Assembly: GCA_035771175.1 (NCBI GenBank)
Contig: CM069604.1
Span: forward strand, 17,361,115 to 17,425,114
Length of the DNA stretch: 64,000 nt
DNA from: Paratinospora sagittata
Taxonomy: Eukaryota > Streptophyta > Magnoliopsida > Ranunculales > Menispermaceae
Direction: 5' to 3'
Shown here: positions 1 through 12,958 of the stretch, piece after piece
Layout: every line of letters starts with the position of its first letter
Numbering within the stretch: position 1 is the stretch's first letter
Program-made: the position numbers and the translations under genes
Notes under the pieces: model-generated
The model's database searches: none
What the model was told of the DNA's origin: nothing
What the model saw: the letters and a program-made list of their open reading frames with translations, nothing else

Positions 1-3000
1 AACCGACCAAAAATGTTTCAACATCAGAGGCTGACTTGCTACAATTGCGGCCAACAGGGTCATGTAAAAAGTTTTTGTCCCCACCTTCCACAACCACAAC
101 AGCCAGTTCCTACACTCCCAGTTCAACATGCCAAAACTGCTGCTAAAGCCCAGCCGAGACAAAACTAACAAAACCAGGGTCAAAGGAAACTGAGCAGAGC
201 GTATGCCGTCGGGCAACAACTCCTTCCAGACAACAATATAGTGGAAGGTACATTTCCTTTGTTCAATACAATGGTGCATGTCTTGTTTGATTCGGGTACT
301 ACGCACTCATTTATATCTTCTGCATTGGTAGCACAATTAGGCTTGGAAGTTGAACCAACCAACTTCATTATCTATGTCTCAACACCAATAGGACCTGGTA
401 TTAACATTAACAAGAAATGTTCTAGATGTGAACATAGAATGTCAGGACAAATAATCCATACAGATCTCTTGGTCATGGACATAGAAGACTTTGACATCAT
501 TCTCGGTATTGACTGGCTGACGCCGCTAAACGCTAAGATCGATTGTCTAAATAAGCAAGTCCAGATAATCTTACCTACCGGAGAAAAAGTTAAGATCCAA
601 GGCAACCGCGAACGTATACACAACTCAACTGTCTCACTCCTAAAAGCAAAACTTAGATCTCTATCCATTAGTAACGATAATGAGCCACCACCACCATACC
701 CTCTCGATATACACGACATCAAAGTCATATGTGAATTCCCAATGGTATTTCTAAACGACTTTCCTGGCCTACCCCGAGTTCGAGAATTCAACTTCAAGAT
801 TAAACTGCTACTGGTAATCGAACCCATTTCAATTCCACCATACAAAATTTCCAACGTCGAGCTGGTTAAATTGAACAAACAACTGAAGGAATTGGAGAGT
901 ACAGGCTTCATCAGAAAAAGTTCATCACACTGGGGCGCTCTAGTTCTGTTCATTCGAAAAAGGGATGGTTCGTTATGACTTTGCATCGACTATCGCAAGT
1001 TGAATAACACAACCCATCAAGAATAAATACCCATTGCCTAGGATCGATGACTTGTTTGACCAACTTAGAGATGTCAAATACTTCTCTAAGATTGATCTAT
1101 GATCAGACTATCATCAACTCCGGATCAGAGAGTCAGACATAAATAAAACGACTTTTAGAACTCGATACGGTCATTACGAGTTCTTGGTCATGTCGTTCGG
1201 TCTAACAAATGCACCTGCAGTGTTCATGGATTTAATAAATTACATCTTTAGACCATATTTAGACCAATTCGTGGTAGTCTTTGTAGATGATATCTTGGTG
1301 TATTCACCAACAGAGGAAGACCATAAGATACATCTAAGGATTGTTCTACAGATCTTAAGAAACCATCAGTTATATAAAAAATTGAGTAAGTGCTAATTTT
1401 GGGCGAAGAAAGTTCAATTCTTAGGCCATGTGGTTTCAGGCAATGGCATTAAAGTGGATCCTTCAAAAGTTGAAGCGGTATTAAACTGGAAGCAACCTAC
1501 CACAGTTACTCAAATTCAGAGTTTTCTCGGTTTGGCTGGCTACTACAGACGCTTCATCAAAGACTTTTCAAGATTGCCGAACCAATGACAAAACTAACTC
1601 GAAAGGACACACGATTCATCTAGAACGCAACCTGTGAATAGTCATTTCAGGAATTGAAAAAGCATCTCACAACAGCACTAATACTAATCACTCCAAGAAA
1701 TGGAGTTGGATTTTCACTATACACCGACGCCTCTCTCCAAGGCTTAGGTGCAGTACTAATGCAAGATGGTCAAGTTGTTGCATATGCTTCCAGGCTACTA
1801 AAGGTTTTTGAGGGTAATTACCCAACGCATGACTTGGAACTTGCAACTGTCATATTCACACTAAAATTATGGCATCATTACCTATATGGTGAATGGTTTG
1901 AGGTCTTCTCTGATCACAAAAGTCTCAAGTACATCTACACTCAGAGTGACCTAAACCTTCCCCAAAGAAGATGGTTGGAATTTTTGAAAGACTACGACTT
2001 TCAGCTCCAATATCATCCTGGTAAAGCCAACGTGGCTGATGCTCTGAGCAGAAAGTCATATGTCGCAGCCTGTATCCTCAACTTTGAAATAGGAAAGTTA
2101 GCTACTAAGATTGAGGACTATAACTTACATCCCATTGAGGAGGGAAGGTCGCCATGACTTGTCCAACTGACAATGAACTCTGAGCTTATTCAAAAGATCT
2201 CAGCAACACATACCAACGATCCTGAATTGATGGATAAACGAGAACTTACTAGAAATGAACAAGACATTCCACACTGGTCTGTCTCTGATTAAGGACTAGT
2301 TTTCTACAAAAAAAATGCTTGTGCATATCAAACGACTTTGAAGTTTGAAAGGAAGTGCTCACCGAAATGCATTGCTCTAGATTTGCTATTCATCCTGGGG
2401 GAGACAAAATGTACAAAGATGTCAAGTGACAATTTTGGTTCTTTGGAATGAAGAAGGCCATTGCAGAATTTGTTGCCAGATGCCTTACTTGCCAGCAAGT
2501 GAAAGTGGAGCACAGACTTCCTTCCAGACTTCTCCAACTTTTACCTATAGGAGAATGGAAGTGGGAGAATATAGAAATGGACTTTCTCACAGCCTCACCG
2601 CGGAATAACAAAGGGCAAGATGCAATTTGGGTTATCATTGACAGACTTACAAAAGCTGCACATTTCATACCAATAAAGTTCAAGGTTAACCCTGCCCAAT
2701 TAGCCGAATTGTATGGAAAAGAGATCGTACGCCTTCATGGCATACCCCTCCTGATCTTCTGTGATCGAGACCCTTGATTCACATCAAACTTTTGGCAAAG
2801 CTTCCAGAATAAAATGGGCACCAAAATTACCATGAGCACAACTTTTCACCCTCGAACTGATGGACAGTCAGAACGGTTGATCCAGATTTTAGAAGATATG
2901 CACGATTTTGCGTTTTTAACTTTCATGATGGATGGGCAAAACACTTACACTTGGCTGAGTTTGCATACAACAACAACTACCAATTCAACATTGGCATGGC

Positions 3001-3628
3001 ACCATACAAGGCCCTCTATGGTCACCTTTGCAGATCTCCGGTATGCTGGTTAGACATGGCTGATCGACCACAATTGAGGCTAGAACTAGTTCAAGAAACT
3101 TCTGAGAAAATCAAGCAAGTAAAAAAAAGACTTTGTTTAGAACAAAATCGTCAAAAGAGCTATGTCGACAAACGGAGACAACCCCTAGAGTTTCAAACAG
3201 GGGACTATGTTATTCTGAAAGTTCAACCAACAAGGGGTGTCAATCGTTTTGGGATCAAAGGAAAGCTCTCTACACGTTATATCGGTCCATTTGAGATAAT
3301 CAAACGCATTAGTTAAGTAGCCTATCGGCTATCTCTTCCCCCATCCATGTCCAAAGTTCATAACGTTTTCCATATATCCATGCTTCGACAGTGCCGTCCT
3401 GACCCATCACATGTTGTTCTTCTGGTCGAAATTCAGAAGGAAGAAGGGAACAAATATCAAGAGAAGGTGGTACAAATTTTGGATAGAAAAACTCAAGAAC
3501 TAAGGCGTCGTAGTTTTCCATTAGTAAAAGTACTTTGGGATCACCACGGAATAGAGGAAGCAACCTGGGAACTAGAAGAAAGAATCAAACAAAAATACCT
3601 TGATTTGTTTCTTAGCAGTAATCAATAA
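1..3628 (+). pseudogene. E1 gag end and pol polyprotein, degraded
   Basis: Domains in order: a CCHC zinc knuckle (CYNCGQQGH...C) at 37-78; aspartic protease with DSGTTHSF from about 289; RT with the FVDD active-site box at 1280-1291; RNase H ([15 protein letters not shown]) from about 1720; integrase with HHCC finger ending CLTCQ near 2480, catalytic Asp regions near 2580 and 2765, and DGQSER near 2865; and a Tekay/Del chromodomain-like tail (LVKVLWDHHGIEEATWELE) near 3525-3580. The product would be the retroviral-type polyprotein that copies and integrates the element. Many in-frame stops (for example near 976, 2157, 2290 and 2776) and frameshifts in RT make it non-functional. It stops with TAA at 3626-3628, in the same way as the E6 copy. 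Confidence 0.93.
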
Positions 3629-3782
3629 TGTGATGTGTTTATCAATCACTTATCAATGAAATTATCTAATATGCCAACAATTCAACTACAAAAATTCGTT
3701 TTACACCAACTATGTCCCATTCCCATATAAGGCACACAAAAACACAGACTTTTGACCAAAGTTCCACAAAACGCTTTTGATT
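3629..3782 (+). other. E1 spacer between pol and antisense gene
   Basis: About 150 bp with no ORF. The matching spacer in E6 is 29325-29481 on the other strand. It contains a short stretch shared with the other Tekay family just after its pol stop (CACTTATCAAT..AAAT), then diverges. The convergent ends of pol and the antisense gene meet here, so both transcripts would need their 3' ends in or near it. I see nothing else. Confidence 0.6.
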
Positions 3783-3973
3783 TCAAGGATTGCGAGTTTC
3801 ACAGGGGTTGCCAAAACTAGGTAGGGGAGAAACCGATGAAGCCCTGGGAGCAGTATCCGAAGTACCTTTTTCAGAAGGACCCTTTTGCATTTTAAGAACT
3901 ATTGACATTTTGGCTTTCTCTCAGCTTAGTGTTGTGGCTTTGTGAGGAGCAACTGATGCTCGAGGAGGCTCAG
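3783..3973 (-). pseudogene. E1 antisense ORF (aORF), 3' part
   Basis: On the minus strand this reads as the C-terminal part of the aORF: Ser/Pro/Ala-rich sequence containing AEPPRASVAPHKATTLS, an in-frame TGA, then EKAKMSIVLKMQKGPSEKG, ending with TGA at 3783-3785. The matching segment in E6 is 29170-29324 on the plus strand. The rest of the gene lies at 16978-18236, because E2 inserted at 3973/3974. Function unknown; the tail looks low-complexity and unstructured. Confidence 0.6.
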
Positions 3974-4725
3974 TGTAACGACCCTCATTTTCATAACTTG
4001 GGACCCCAAGAATTTTTAGATGTTGTGTGGTATGTTCTTGTGATTTGAATTGTTTATGAGTGTATGTATGTTATGAATATATTATACACACCATACCATG
4101 ATACATACCATTATATATTAGATAATGTATGTTATGGACATAGCTTAGAATATTATACATACCTTATTATCTAATAATAATAATCTTATGTGCAGCTGTA
4201 TCCATATATTAGAGAATTTGAGTGGATGAAATAAAAAGATGAGGTGGTTACTTCCATGATATTAAATTAATTTAAGTGGATAAAATGAGATACTTGTTGA
4301 TTTCCCTTAGTGAAGTAAATCAAGAATATGGGGGAGTTAGTTTGTTACACAATGTTGAGATGCATCGGATCTCATTCATTTAGATGCTCAAATTAAGGTA
4401 CTTGGAATTAAAAGTTTCTTCACTTGCTCTCATTTCCTTTTATCTCTCCAACGTGTGTAAACAAGAAAAAGAAGAAAGAAAAGATAAGGAAGAAGAACGT
4501 CCAAAGAAGAAAAACAAGAAAGGAAAAGAAATGGCGTGGGTTTCGCGGCCAAATCTGACGCGTCGGTTAGCGATTTTCGCTATTTTTCGTCGTGAAATTG
4601 ATATTTAACTAGTGTATGAATTTCTAGCAGATTAATTTTAGCTATAGGAGGTGTTTTGTAGAGTTTCCAAAAATGGGGTTTCGACCCACTTTGAATCGAA
4701 ACACGTAAAAATTATATATTATCAC

Positions 4726-6091
4726 TGCCACACCCCGCCCGGACTCGCCTAAACCGGCGGTACACTCGCGGATGGGGCGCGCATTTGGAATAATAACAAT
4801 GGTAACAACAGAGTGCGCAGCGGAAAATATAATATACAGTAAAAATCTGATTTCATTTAATTTAGAATATAATTTGTACATGAAACGGTCAAGGGAACAT
4901 ACTCCCCAAAATCCCCAATGAATGATACAAAGGGTTCAAAATGTGGGCCCCATAACCTGCACCCAGTCCACCCTAATTTCCCGTGAAAGATTGGATGATA
5001 ATGGAGTGAGCTTAACACGCTCAATGGGTAAATAGTTCGTGAGTATAACAATTAATAAAACATACGTCAATATCAAATATCTTAAATACACAAGATAACA
5101 TCATAATCAATCAATATGTATGTATGCATGACACCGTCTCGTAATGGTTTGATGAACGTACATCGCCTGAGTTCACGTACAAATGTCCGTCAGGACGTTT
5201 CTCCCCTGGCGTAGCCAGGTTCTTATTGTACGTCCCTCCTCAGGAACGAAGCCTTGGATTCACGTACTGATGTCCCTCCCAGGCGTAGCCGGGTTCTCAT
5301 GTACGTCCCTCTCCAGAGAATATAATGAATAGCGAGCAATGCTCCTAACTATTCTATGAGTCATAAACCACATACGTCCCTAGGTGGTGATATGTATGAT
5401 GCCAATGTATGAACTGGTCTAGTCTACTAGTCTGGTCTTTTCTTGACATTTAGACTGACTTTGGCAACGTCTGGTGATCCTTATCAGAGTTGGTATCACG
5501 ACGTGCAAGGTTAGGACATTCAGTATTACTTGTATAAGCTGATAGCTTTCAATAAGACCAACTAGATCAGTTCCCAGTTGAGAGGTGAGACACAAGGTCT
5601 GCTTAAATACCAATCGCCTAGAGCAGCCCACTGCCTCCTGTTCACTATTTAAAGTTACTGAGGACAAGACCGAGTCTAGTTGAGTCAGATTGACCACAAA
5701 TTAGGCATTATAACATTGTAATACATGAATTCCAAATATACAGGCAAAATGCGACAGTATAAACATTATATGACATAATTTAGTGTAAATGAACAGTAGA
5801 TATAATAATAATTGAATGTAAACTTTAATAAAAGTTATAAACACGCAAACCTATGCTTCCTCCGGACAGAACTTCATCGCACCGCACCGAGAGTCTCGAA
5901 CAGAGAGTCTCAAAAGACTAAAAACTCATCCTTATATAGAGATTTTTGGCGCCTGAACGTTCGGGTATGAGCTCAAACGTTCGGGCATGCGCCTGAATGT
6001 TCGGGCATTGCGCCTGAATGTTCGGGCGTTGCCCTAAAACATTATTATTATTATTATTATTATTATTTTTTGTGAAATACTGGGTATTACA
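4726..6091 (-). mobile_element. S1: solo LTR of the E3/E4/E5 family
   Basis: A 1366-bp LTR in reverse orientation, starting TGCCACACCCCGCCCGGAC (normally TGTCACACC) and ending GGGTATTACA. It is flanked by a perfect 5-bp target duplication ATCAC (4721-4725 and 6092-6096). The undisturbed site is visible in the other LTR of E2 near 13710. No internal region remains, so it is a solo LTR formed by recombination between two LTRs. Read on the minus strand, it has a TATA box CTATATAAGG near 5932-5939 and palindromic repeats just upstream. Confidence 0.95.
5932..6040 (-). promoter_or_regulatory. S1 U3 core promoter: TATA box with palindromic repeats
   Basis: On the minus strand, about four units of the type GCCCGAAC(G/A)TTC(G/A)GGC (palindromic core GAACGTTC) at about 5950-6040 lead into GGCGCC and then a TATA box (TCTATATAAG) at 5931-5940. 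The same arrangement is found in the other LTRs of the family, sometimes with a different palindrome. The promoter role is inferred from position and the TATA box. Confidence 0.6.
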
Positions 6092-8047
6092 ATCACTCCT
6101 ATAGTCGCGTAGATTACGAATGTGTAGTTTGTTTGCGTTCATGTGTACTATTGGTGTCGGTACAGTTGTCGGAAGCCAAATTTGATACTAGGGACCTTTC
6201 GAACCATGTCAAACTCCGGTAAAATTCCAGTTTGAAACCATCGAATCGTAGAGGACTAAATTTCGAACATTTCGATACCAAAATCATGATTTTTGGATAT
6301 TGATTGATATTTTTAGTATGCGATTGAATGGTTTCAGTAAATACGTTGGATTTGGAGACTTGTAGAAATAAGGTTAAAAAGCTTATTTCTACTGTCTTTC
6401 ACTTTGAAAATATTTTTGAGGGTAGTAGAAATTATTTAGACTCACCATCACGTGTCTGGGAGATTCAAATATAATTACGGGATTGAATTGGACAGTTAGA
6501 ACTTGATATAAAATTCTAATGTTGTATGAGCTGGAAATTTAGCTGAGTGCTTAAATCAAAAAATTTCCATATTTTGGAAATAGTAAAAGAATTGGGGAAA
6601 ATCAAGTTAGGAAGAGGTGAAATGAACTTAATTGAGGATTCCTATTGTTTCTAACATGGCTATAATTGAATTAAAAATGGGGAATTGATGAATTTTCCAT
6701 GATTGAAATGATAAAAATAATTGGGGGTTTGCATGTAAATGTAATAGGTTGATTTTAAGAATAAATTGAGGTATTGGGTAATCATATTAATGTGAATGTG
6801 GTAATATTTGCAGGGTTTGAGTAGAGGTGTGGAGTGAGTTGGTACTGTGACAAAGTTAATCTGGCAATTTGGTTTTGAGTAGAATTTCAATTTTATTCAT
6901 CATTTATGTCATCATATTTTGTGTAATTAAATGTTTATACATGTGTATGATGGTTGTTGCATGAGAAAAGGCAGGGATTGTCTGTATTGACTGATAAATC
7001 TATTGGAGCTAGACTTTTAGACATTCGAAGTAGGTTGAGCTGCTCCCTACGAGAATAATCGGGTCTAGTGATCCTAGTTAACTTTAAAGGTCCACATGGG
7101 AATCTATTCGGTTGGGAAGTGAGTGATTGTTCTAGTATTATTTGCGAGGAAAGCTAATTAGGTTAAAAACGGAGAATTTTTCTCGAAACTAAAGTACGGT
7201 TACATTCATTCCTTAGAACAGTTTTTAGTGTTCCTGGATAACATATAGCACTAGACCACTTTACCATTTGGCTAAAAAGTTGTAGTTAGTACCTATTGAC
7301 TATGTATTTACATAAGTCTTGGGAAAGCTGGCTGAAATGTGAATGGGAATGGATTGTTGTGATTGCATATGAATGTGATTTACATGTTGTATTGAATGTG
7401 CATATATATATATATATATGGGTGTTTGCATGGTGTTTTACATAACATAAACTAGCATGCATGATTATGTTGATGTGTAGATGATGGTATGATTGAATAT
7501 TCTATTTCGCTGGGCACCGTTGGCTCATTCTATTCCTATAATTTTTCTGGTCCTTCAGTGGCAGATAAGGGCAAAGGAATAGCTTATCAGAGTTAAAACT
7601 GTGCCTTGCCAGAAAAGCTATTTTGGGGTAGGTTATTGAAGTGGTATACATGTCTTTTGTTTTTTGTAAATATATGTATATAACCCCACATGTATAATTA
7701 AGTAGATGGACATGTTGTTGTAATAGTTAGTGACTATTAGATGTTAACAAAGTATAGAATTTAATAGTGGATATGACGATCCTTAGGTATGGGATGAAAC
7801 ATTTTTTATGGGGATGATGATACATGTATATTTGGTTTGATGTGATGTATATATGTGTCGATGATGATTTATATGAGATGTTTATCAGGTTGTTAAGATT
7901 GAAAGATGTCCAGTTTACAAGGGAGACTCTGTCCGAGTCTCTATTGAGGCTTAACAGGACTCCAATAGTCTTATGGGTAATAGGATGGTTAGATTTCTAT
8001 GTCGGTCAGGATGCCCTGGGGGATTGTAAAAGGGGTCCTGACAATGT

Positions 8048-8065
8048 TGGTATCAGAGTCAAGTT
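8048..8065 (+). other. E2 primer-binding site
   Basis: TGGTATCAGAGTCAAGT begins 4 bp after the LTR end. It matches the 3' end of plant initiator Met tRNA (canonical TGGTATCAGAGC), with one change at the 12th base. It primes minus-strand DNA synthesis. Confidence 0.9.
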
Positions 8066-8183
8066 TTTGTATAAGACTTAGGACTTTATAAGTTTCATGA
8101 TAATGAATAAAACTTACTTTATTATTTTCTGTGTGTATTAATATAATATATGTGATAGTTGCCTCATTTTTTTTCTCAGCTAT

Positions 8184-9456
8184 ATGAGAAAGAGAGGTAG
8201 ACCAAGAAAGATTACACATATGGAGCCTACAGATCAGGATAAAATAAAGAGGTTGGAAGAGCTAGTTGAGGCTCAAGGTTGATTATTGGTAGCCCAGAAT
8301 ACACAGATGCAGGAGTGGATGGGAAGAATGGAGGCTGGAATGTGCTAACCAACTCTCGCGGTGCCTCAAGAAGCTGGATCTAGTAGGGTTGAGGTAGAGA
8401 TAGAGATTAGTAGGGCAGAGATTGCAGTAGAGCTTGCTACAACTGTAGCCCAACCGTCCCCTACACCCACATCATCCAGGGATGTGATGATGTATCAGTC
8501 TTACTTGATGCAGAGGTTTATGAGAATGAAACCTCTGAAGTTTTATGGTGGTGTAAATCTCAAACAGGCAGAGGATTGGATCTTTAATATGGAGAAGAAT
8601 GCCTGATCGTTAAAACTTGATGATGAGACTCAGGTTTTGTTTGCTGCCCACATGCTGGAAAGTAATGTAGGGTAATGGTGGCTATCAGTCTTGACTACTG
8701 AAGGTTAAGTAAACACTTGGGCTAGATTCAAGGAACTTTTCTTCAAAATGTATGTTCCTGCTACTGAGAGAGAAAAGAAGAAGCTTGAATTTTTGAATCT
8801 CAGGCAAGGTGACATGACAGTACGTGAGTATGAATTTCAGTTTACTCAACTGTCAGCTTATGCACCTAAGTTAGTTAAGGATGAGGAAGAAAAGACTTCA
8901 TACTTTTGTGGGGGTTTGAGACCAGTGATTTAGCAGGCATTGTCTGTGACTGAGATAGATCAGTACAGACAAGCCGTTAATAGGGCTTTGAAATTTGAGC
9001 TGGTGGAGTAGCGGAGCACTAGTATGGTGTAGACGACTTCGAGTGGGGCACCACATGTACAGGCAACTTCTAGTAGTAAGCCACAATCTTCATGGGGTAA
9101 AAAAAATGGGGAAAAAGACAGAAGTTCAGTAAGGGTGCATTGAGTGAGTTCCAGACTGTACCAAGAGGAGTTGTGATTCAATCTGCGACTACCACATCCA
9201 CACCAGCTACTATATAGACTCGAAGTACTGCGACTAAGCCACCAGTTCAGCAGACATATGCCAGAGGCAGAGGTAGAGGCCGAGGAAGTGAGAGTCAGAT
9301 TTTTAGTGTACCTGACACAGCTTCACAGGTGGGATCTACTACACCTAGAACACCATATAATAGCTATCAGTGTGGACAACGGGGACATCAGAGGTTTGAG
9401 TGTCCGAATCCACCAATAATATCTCAAGGAAGCACACCTCAGCCTATTAGCAGATA
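8184..9456 (+). pseudogene. E2 gag, degraded
   Basis: Starts at ATG 8184 (MRKRGRPRKITHMEP), preceded by a long pyrimidine tract and CAG. The capsid region is recognisable from the retrotransposon gag signature: MKPLKFYGGVNLKQAEDWI near 8520-8580, then MYVPATEREKKKLEFLNLRQGDMTV..YE.QFTQLSAYAP near 8748-8870. A zinc knuckle lies at about 9367-9408, but its first Cys is Ser (SYQCGQRGHQRFEC). Numerous in-frame stops (after EAQG, AGMC, KNA and RPVI) and frameshifts before the knuckle mean no functional Gag. It would form the virus-like particle core. Confidence 0.9.
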
Positions 9457-12400
9457 AAAAGCTAAAGCAGTGACGGAACCAGGCCCAGAAGCATCAAAAA
9501 CATTGGTAGAAGGTATGATCACTATCTGTGACATGCCTATGTATGTGCTTATTGATGCTGGTTCTACATTATCTTTTATTTCTGAACATGTGGTAGATAG
9601 ATTAAAACTTACTCCTGTTAGAGCTAGTACATGGTTAATGTTGAGTACGACAGCAAGGGAAAAAATCTACCCTAACATGATTTGTGAGCACTGCATTGTT
9701 TGATTGGGTGATTATGAAATGTCTGTGAACTTTAGAGTTCTAGAGTTCTTAGAATTTGATGTTATCCTAGGAATGGATTGGCTAGCAGCTTATCATACCT
9801 ATGCAGTCTACTTTGCTAAGAAAATTATATTCCAAATTTCTGGATATCCTACCTTTGAGTATAAAGGAGGAGCATCAGATAAACCAATTACTAGAGGTAG
9901 ACTGGTGACAAATGATGAGAGAGAAGTGTTAGCTGGTTTGATACTAGGAGATTACAAGACCAGTGAGATTAAGCTTGATGATATTCCTGTTGTGAAAGAG
10001 TTCTCAGAGGTGTTTCCTACAGATTTACCTGGATTACCTCCTAGAAAGGATATTGACTTTATTATTGAGCTAATTCTTGGAACTAAACCTATTTCTATGG
10101 CACTGTATAGAATGGCGCCTAAAGAATTACAAGAGTTGAAAATACAGTTAGAAGAACTGTTGGCTAACGGTTTTATAAACCCAAGTGTGTCACCATGGGG
10201 AGCTCCAGTCTTGTTTGTTAAAAAGAAAGATGGGAGCTTGAGGTTGTCCATTGATTACAGACAGTTGAATAGGGTGACAGTGAAGAATAAGTACCCTCTT
10301 CCACGCATAGATGATTTGTTGATCAGCTGAAAGGAGCCAAATTCTTCTCGAAGATTGATTTGAGGTTGGGTTACCATCAGTTGAGAATCAGGGATGAGGA
10401 TGTCCTAAGACAACCTTTAGAACTAGATATGGACACTATGAGGTTTTGGTGATGCCTTTTGGTGTAACCAATGCACCAGCCATGTTTATGTATTTAATGC
10501 AGAGGGTGTTCAAGCCATATCTAGATTAGTTCATCATTATGTTTATTGATGATATTCTAGTATATTCCAAAACTCATGAGGAGCATGAAAACATCTCAGA
10601 ATGACCTTGCAAACTTTGAAAGAGCATAGGTTGTATGCTAAGTTTAGCAAGTGTGAGTATTGGATATCAGAGGTGAAATTTCTTGGTCATGTGGTAAGCT
10701 CATAAGGGTTATCAGTTGATCCAGCTAAGGTTGAGGCTATTATCCGTTGGCCGAGACCCACCACAGTGACAGAAATCAGAAGTTTCTTAGGCTTGGCTGG
10801 CTATTATAGAAGATTTGTGCAGAACTTTTTAAAGTTAGCTGAACCCTTAACCAAGCTAACTCGGAAGAATATGCATTTGTGTGGATAGATGTGTGTGAAA
10901 ATGTTTTTCTTGAATTGCAAAGGAAGTTGGTATCTTCACCAATGTTGATATTACCAGAACTTGGTCAAGAGTTAGTGATTTATACAGATGCTTCTCATAC
11001 AGGTTTGGGTTGTGTACTTATGCAGAAGGATAGGGTCATTGCTTATGCATTAAGGCAGTTAAAGGTGCATGAGAAGAACTATCCAGTACATGATTTAGAG
11101 TTGGTTGCAATTGTCTTTGCGTTGAAAATATAGAGACATTATCTCTATGGGGAGAAATTCACACTCTATTCAGATCACAAGAGTTTGAAATATTTGTTTT
11201 CACAGAAAAATCTGAACATGAGGCAAAGGCGATGGTTAGAACTTCTCAAGGATTATGAATTCACATTGGAGTATCATCCCGGAAAGGCTAATGTAGTGGT
11301 TGATGCACTGAGTAGAAATATTAGAGACTGTTGTGATGGCTAGTCATATGTCTCATGAATGGAGATTACTAGAGGATGATACTATGATGAGTATTCATCC
11401 TATTTCTAAAAACTCAGTTATATGTGCTCAGATGAGAGCTCAGCCAGCTCAGATTTTGGAGGTGACAGATCAGCAACAGTTTGATGCTAATTACATGATG
11501 TTTAGAGCTTGGGCTGATGATGACAGTTGTGAGGACTAGTCATTGACTTCAGATGGTGCTTTGCGATTCAGAGGGAGATTATGGATTCCTACAAATCCAC
11601 ATCTTAGACGAGATGTACTTCACGAGTCGCATAGATCCAGATATGTTATTCATCCAGGTGCTACCAAGATGTATCAAGATATGAAACGAGCATATTGGTG
11701 GCCTGGAATGAAAAGAGATATAGCATAGTATATCAGGAAATGTGAAATATGTCAGTAAGTGAAAGTTGAACATCAGAAACTTGGAGGGCAGATGCAACCA
11801 CGACTCATTCCTGAGTGGAAGTGGGAGCATATTTCGATGGATTTTGTGATGGGACTTCCTAGATCTCAGCAGAGACATGATGCCATCTGGGTTATTGTGG
11901 ATAGATTCACTAAATCTGAACACTTTCTTCCAATGAACACCAGAGATTCTGTAGACAGACCGAGCCGGTTGTATGTACGCGAGATTGTTAGATTACATGG
12001 AGTACCATTATCGATTGTATCAGATAGAGATCCAAGGTTTACCTCGATATTCTAGCAGGGGTTGCAGAGGCAGCTCGGTAGTCGGCTGAATCTTAGTATA
12101 GCTTTTCATCCTCAGATTGATGGACAGACAAAGAGGTTGATTCAGGTATTAGAGGATATGCTCAGATCATGTATTTTAGAATATGGTGGGAATTAGAAAG
12201 AGTATATACATCTGTGTGAATTTGCATATAATAACAATTATCAGTCTAGTATTTGTATGGCTTCTTTTGAGGCGTTATATGGGAGGCCATGTAGATCACC
12301 AATTTGTTGAAATGAGGTTGGGGATAATGCTTTGATGGGTCCCATTTTTGTGCAAGAACACACAGAAAAGATAAAGCAGATTAGACAGAACATGAAAGTA

Positions 12401-12901
12401 GCCCAAGATAGAGAAAGGAGTTATGTGGATAATAGAAAGAGAGCCCTAGGATTTGAGGAGGGAGACCATGTATTGTTGAAGGTCTCACCACAGAAAGGGC
12501 AGACTAGATTTGGGGTGAAAGGAAAATTAGCTCCTAGATTCATTGGACCTTTTCAGATCTTTGAGAGGATTGGTCCGGTTGCTTACAGGTTAGCCTTACC
12601 ACCTCAATTTGCAGCAGTTCATAATGTGTTCCATATTTCGATGTTGAGGAAATATCACTCAGATCCTACTCAGCAGCGTTATCCAGATCCTACCCATGTG
12701 TTGGATTGGAGACATCTAAATTTGAGACAGGATGGAACATATGATGAGGTGCCAGTGGTGATTCTTGATAGGAAAGTGCAGAAACTTAAGAATAAAGAAA
12801 TTTCAATGGTCAAGGTAAAGTGGCAGTTTCACGGTGAGGAACAATATATCTGGGAGTGTGAAGATTACATGAAGGAGCATTTCTCAGAATTTATGAAATG
12901 A
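9457..12901 (+). pseudogene. E2 pol polyprotein, degraded
   Basis: Protease with LIDAGSTLSFIS near 9545; RT from about 10090, with [25 protein letters not shown] and an FIDD box at 10542-10553; RNase H ([16 protein letters not shown]) near 10978; integrase with CEICQ finger end near 11740 and DRFTKSEHFLP near 11905; chromodomain-like tail (SMVKVKWQFHGEEQYIWECE) near 12805-12865; TGA at 12899-12901. A 1-bp deletion at about 10320 shifts the RT frame, which is restored before 11330. In-frame stops occur near 9701, 11132, 11728 and 12053. The catalytic integrase Glu of DGQTER is Lys here (AAG 12131-12133). The Tekay affinity is clear, but the sequence is well diverged from E1/E3/E4/E6. Confidence 0.92.
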
Positions 12902-12942
12902 GGTATGCTTCCTAACTTTTAAATTTCGAGGACGAAATTTCT

Positions 12943-12958
12943 TTTAAGTTGGGGAGAC
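12943..12958 (+). other. E2 polypurine tract
   Basis: TTTAAGTTGGGGAGAC directly before the 3' LTR, preceded by the motif AATTTCGAGGACGAAATTTC that is common upstream of Tekay PPTs. It primes plus-strand synthesis. Confidence 0.85.

Larger units (their letters stand above)
3974..8043 (+). repeat. E2 5' LTR (interrupted by solo LTR S1)
   Basis: Begins TGTAACGACC and ends CCTGACA at 8043, just before the primer-binding site. It is 4070 bp, of which 1371 bp are S1 plus its target duplication, leaving about 2.7 kb. It matches 12959-16977 nearly throughout. It contains a purine-rich coding-like stretch near 4460-4530 and a TA dinucleotide run at about 7400-7420. I see no gene in it; short ORFs here are chance. 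Confidence 0.92.

Noticed and set aside
372..986. Long minus-strand ORFs opposite protease/RT (also at 33738, 43461 and 54211)
   Set aside because: They mirror the codon structure of pol on the other strand and share no independent conservation; shadow ORFs.
4384..4608. Lys/Glu-rich ORF (QEKEERKDKEEERPKKKNKKG) in the E2 5' LTR, repeated at 13370 in the 3' LTR
   Set aside because: It lies inside LTR noncoding sequence, differs in frame and end between the two LTRs, and is explained by a purine-rich leader.
8048..8065. Possible tRNA gene remnant
   Set aside because: Only about 12-17 bases match the initiator Met tRNA 3' end and it sits right after the LTR, as expected for a primer-binding site. 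Same for 49496, 59982 and 61810.
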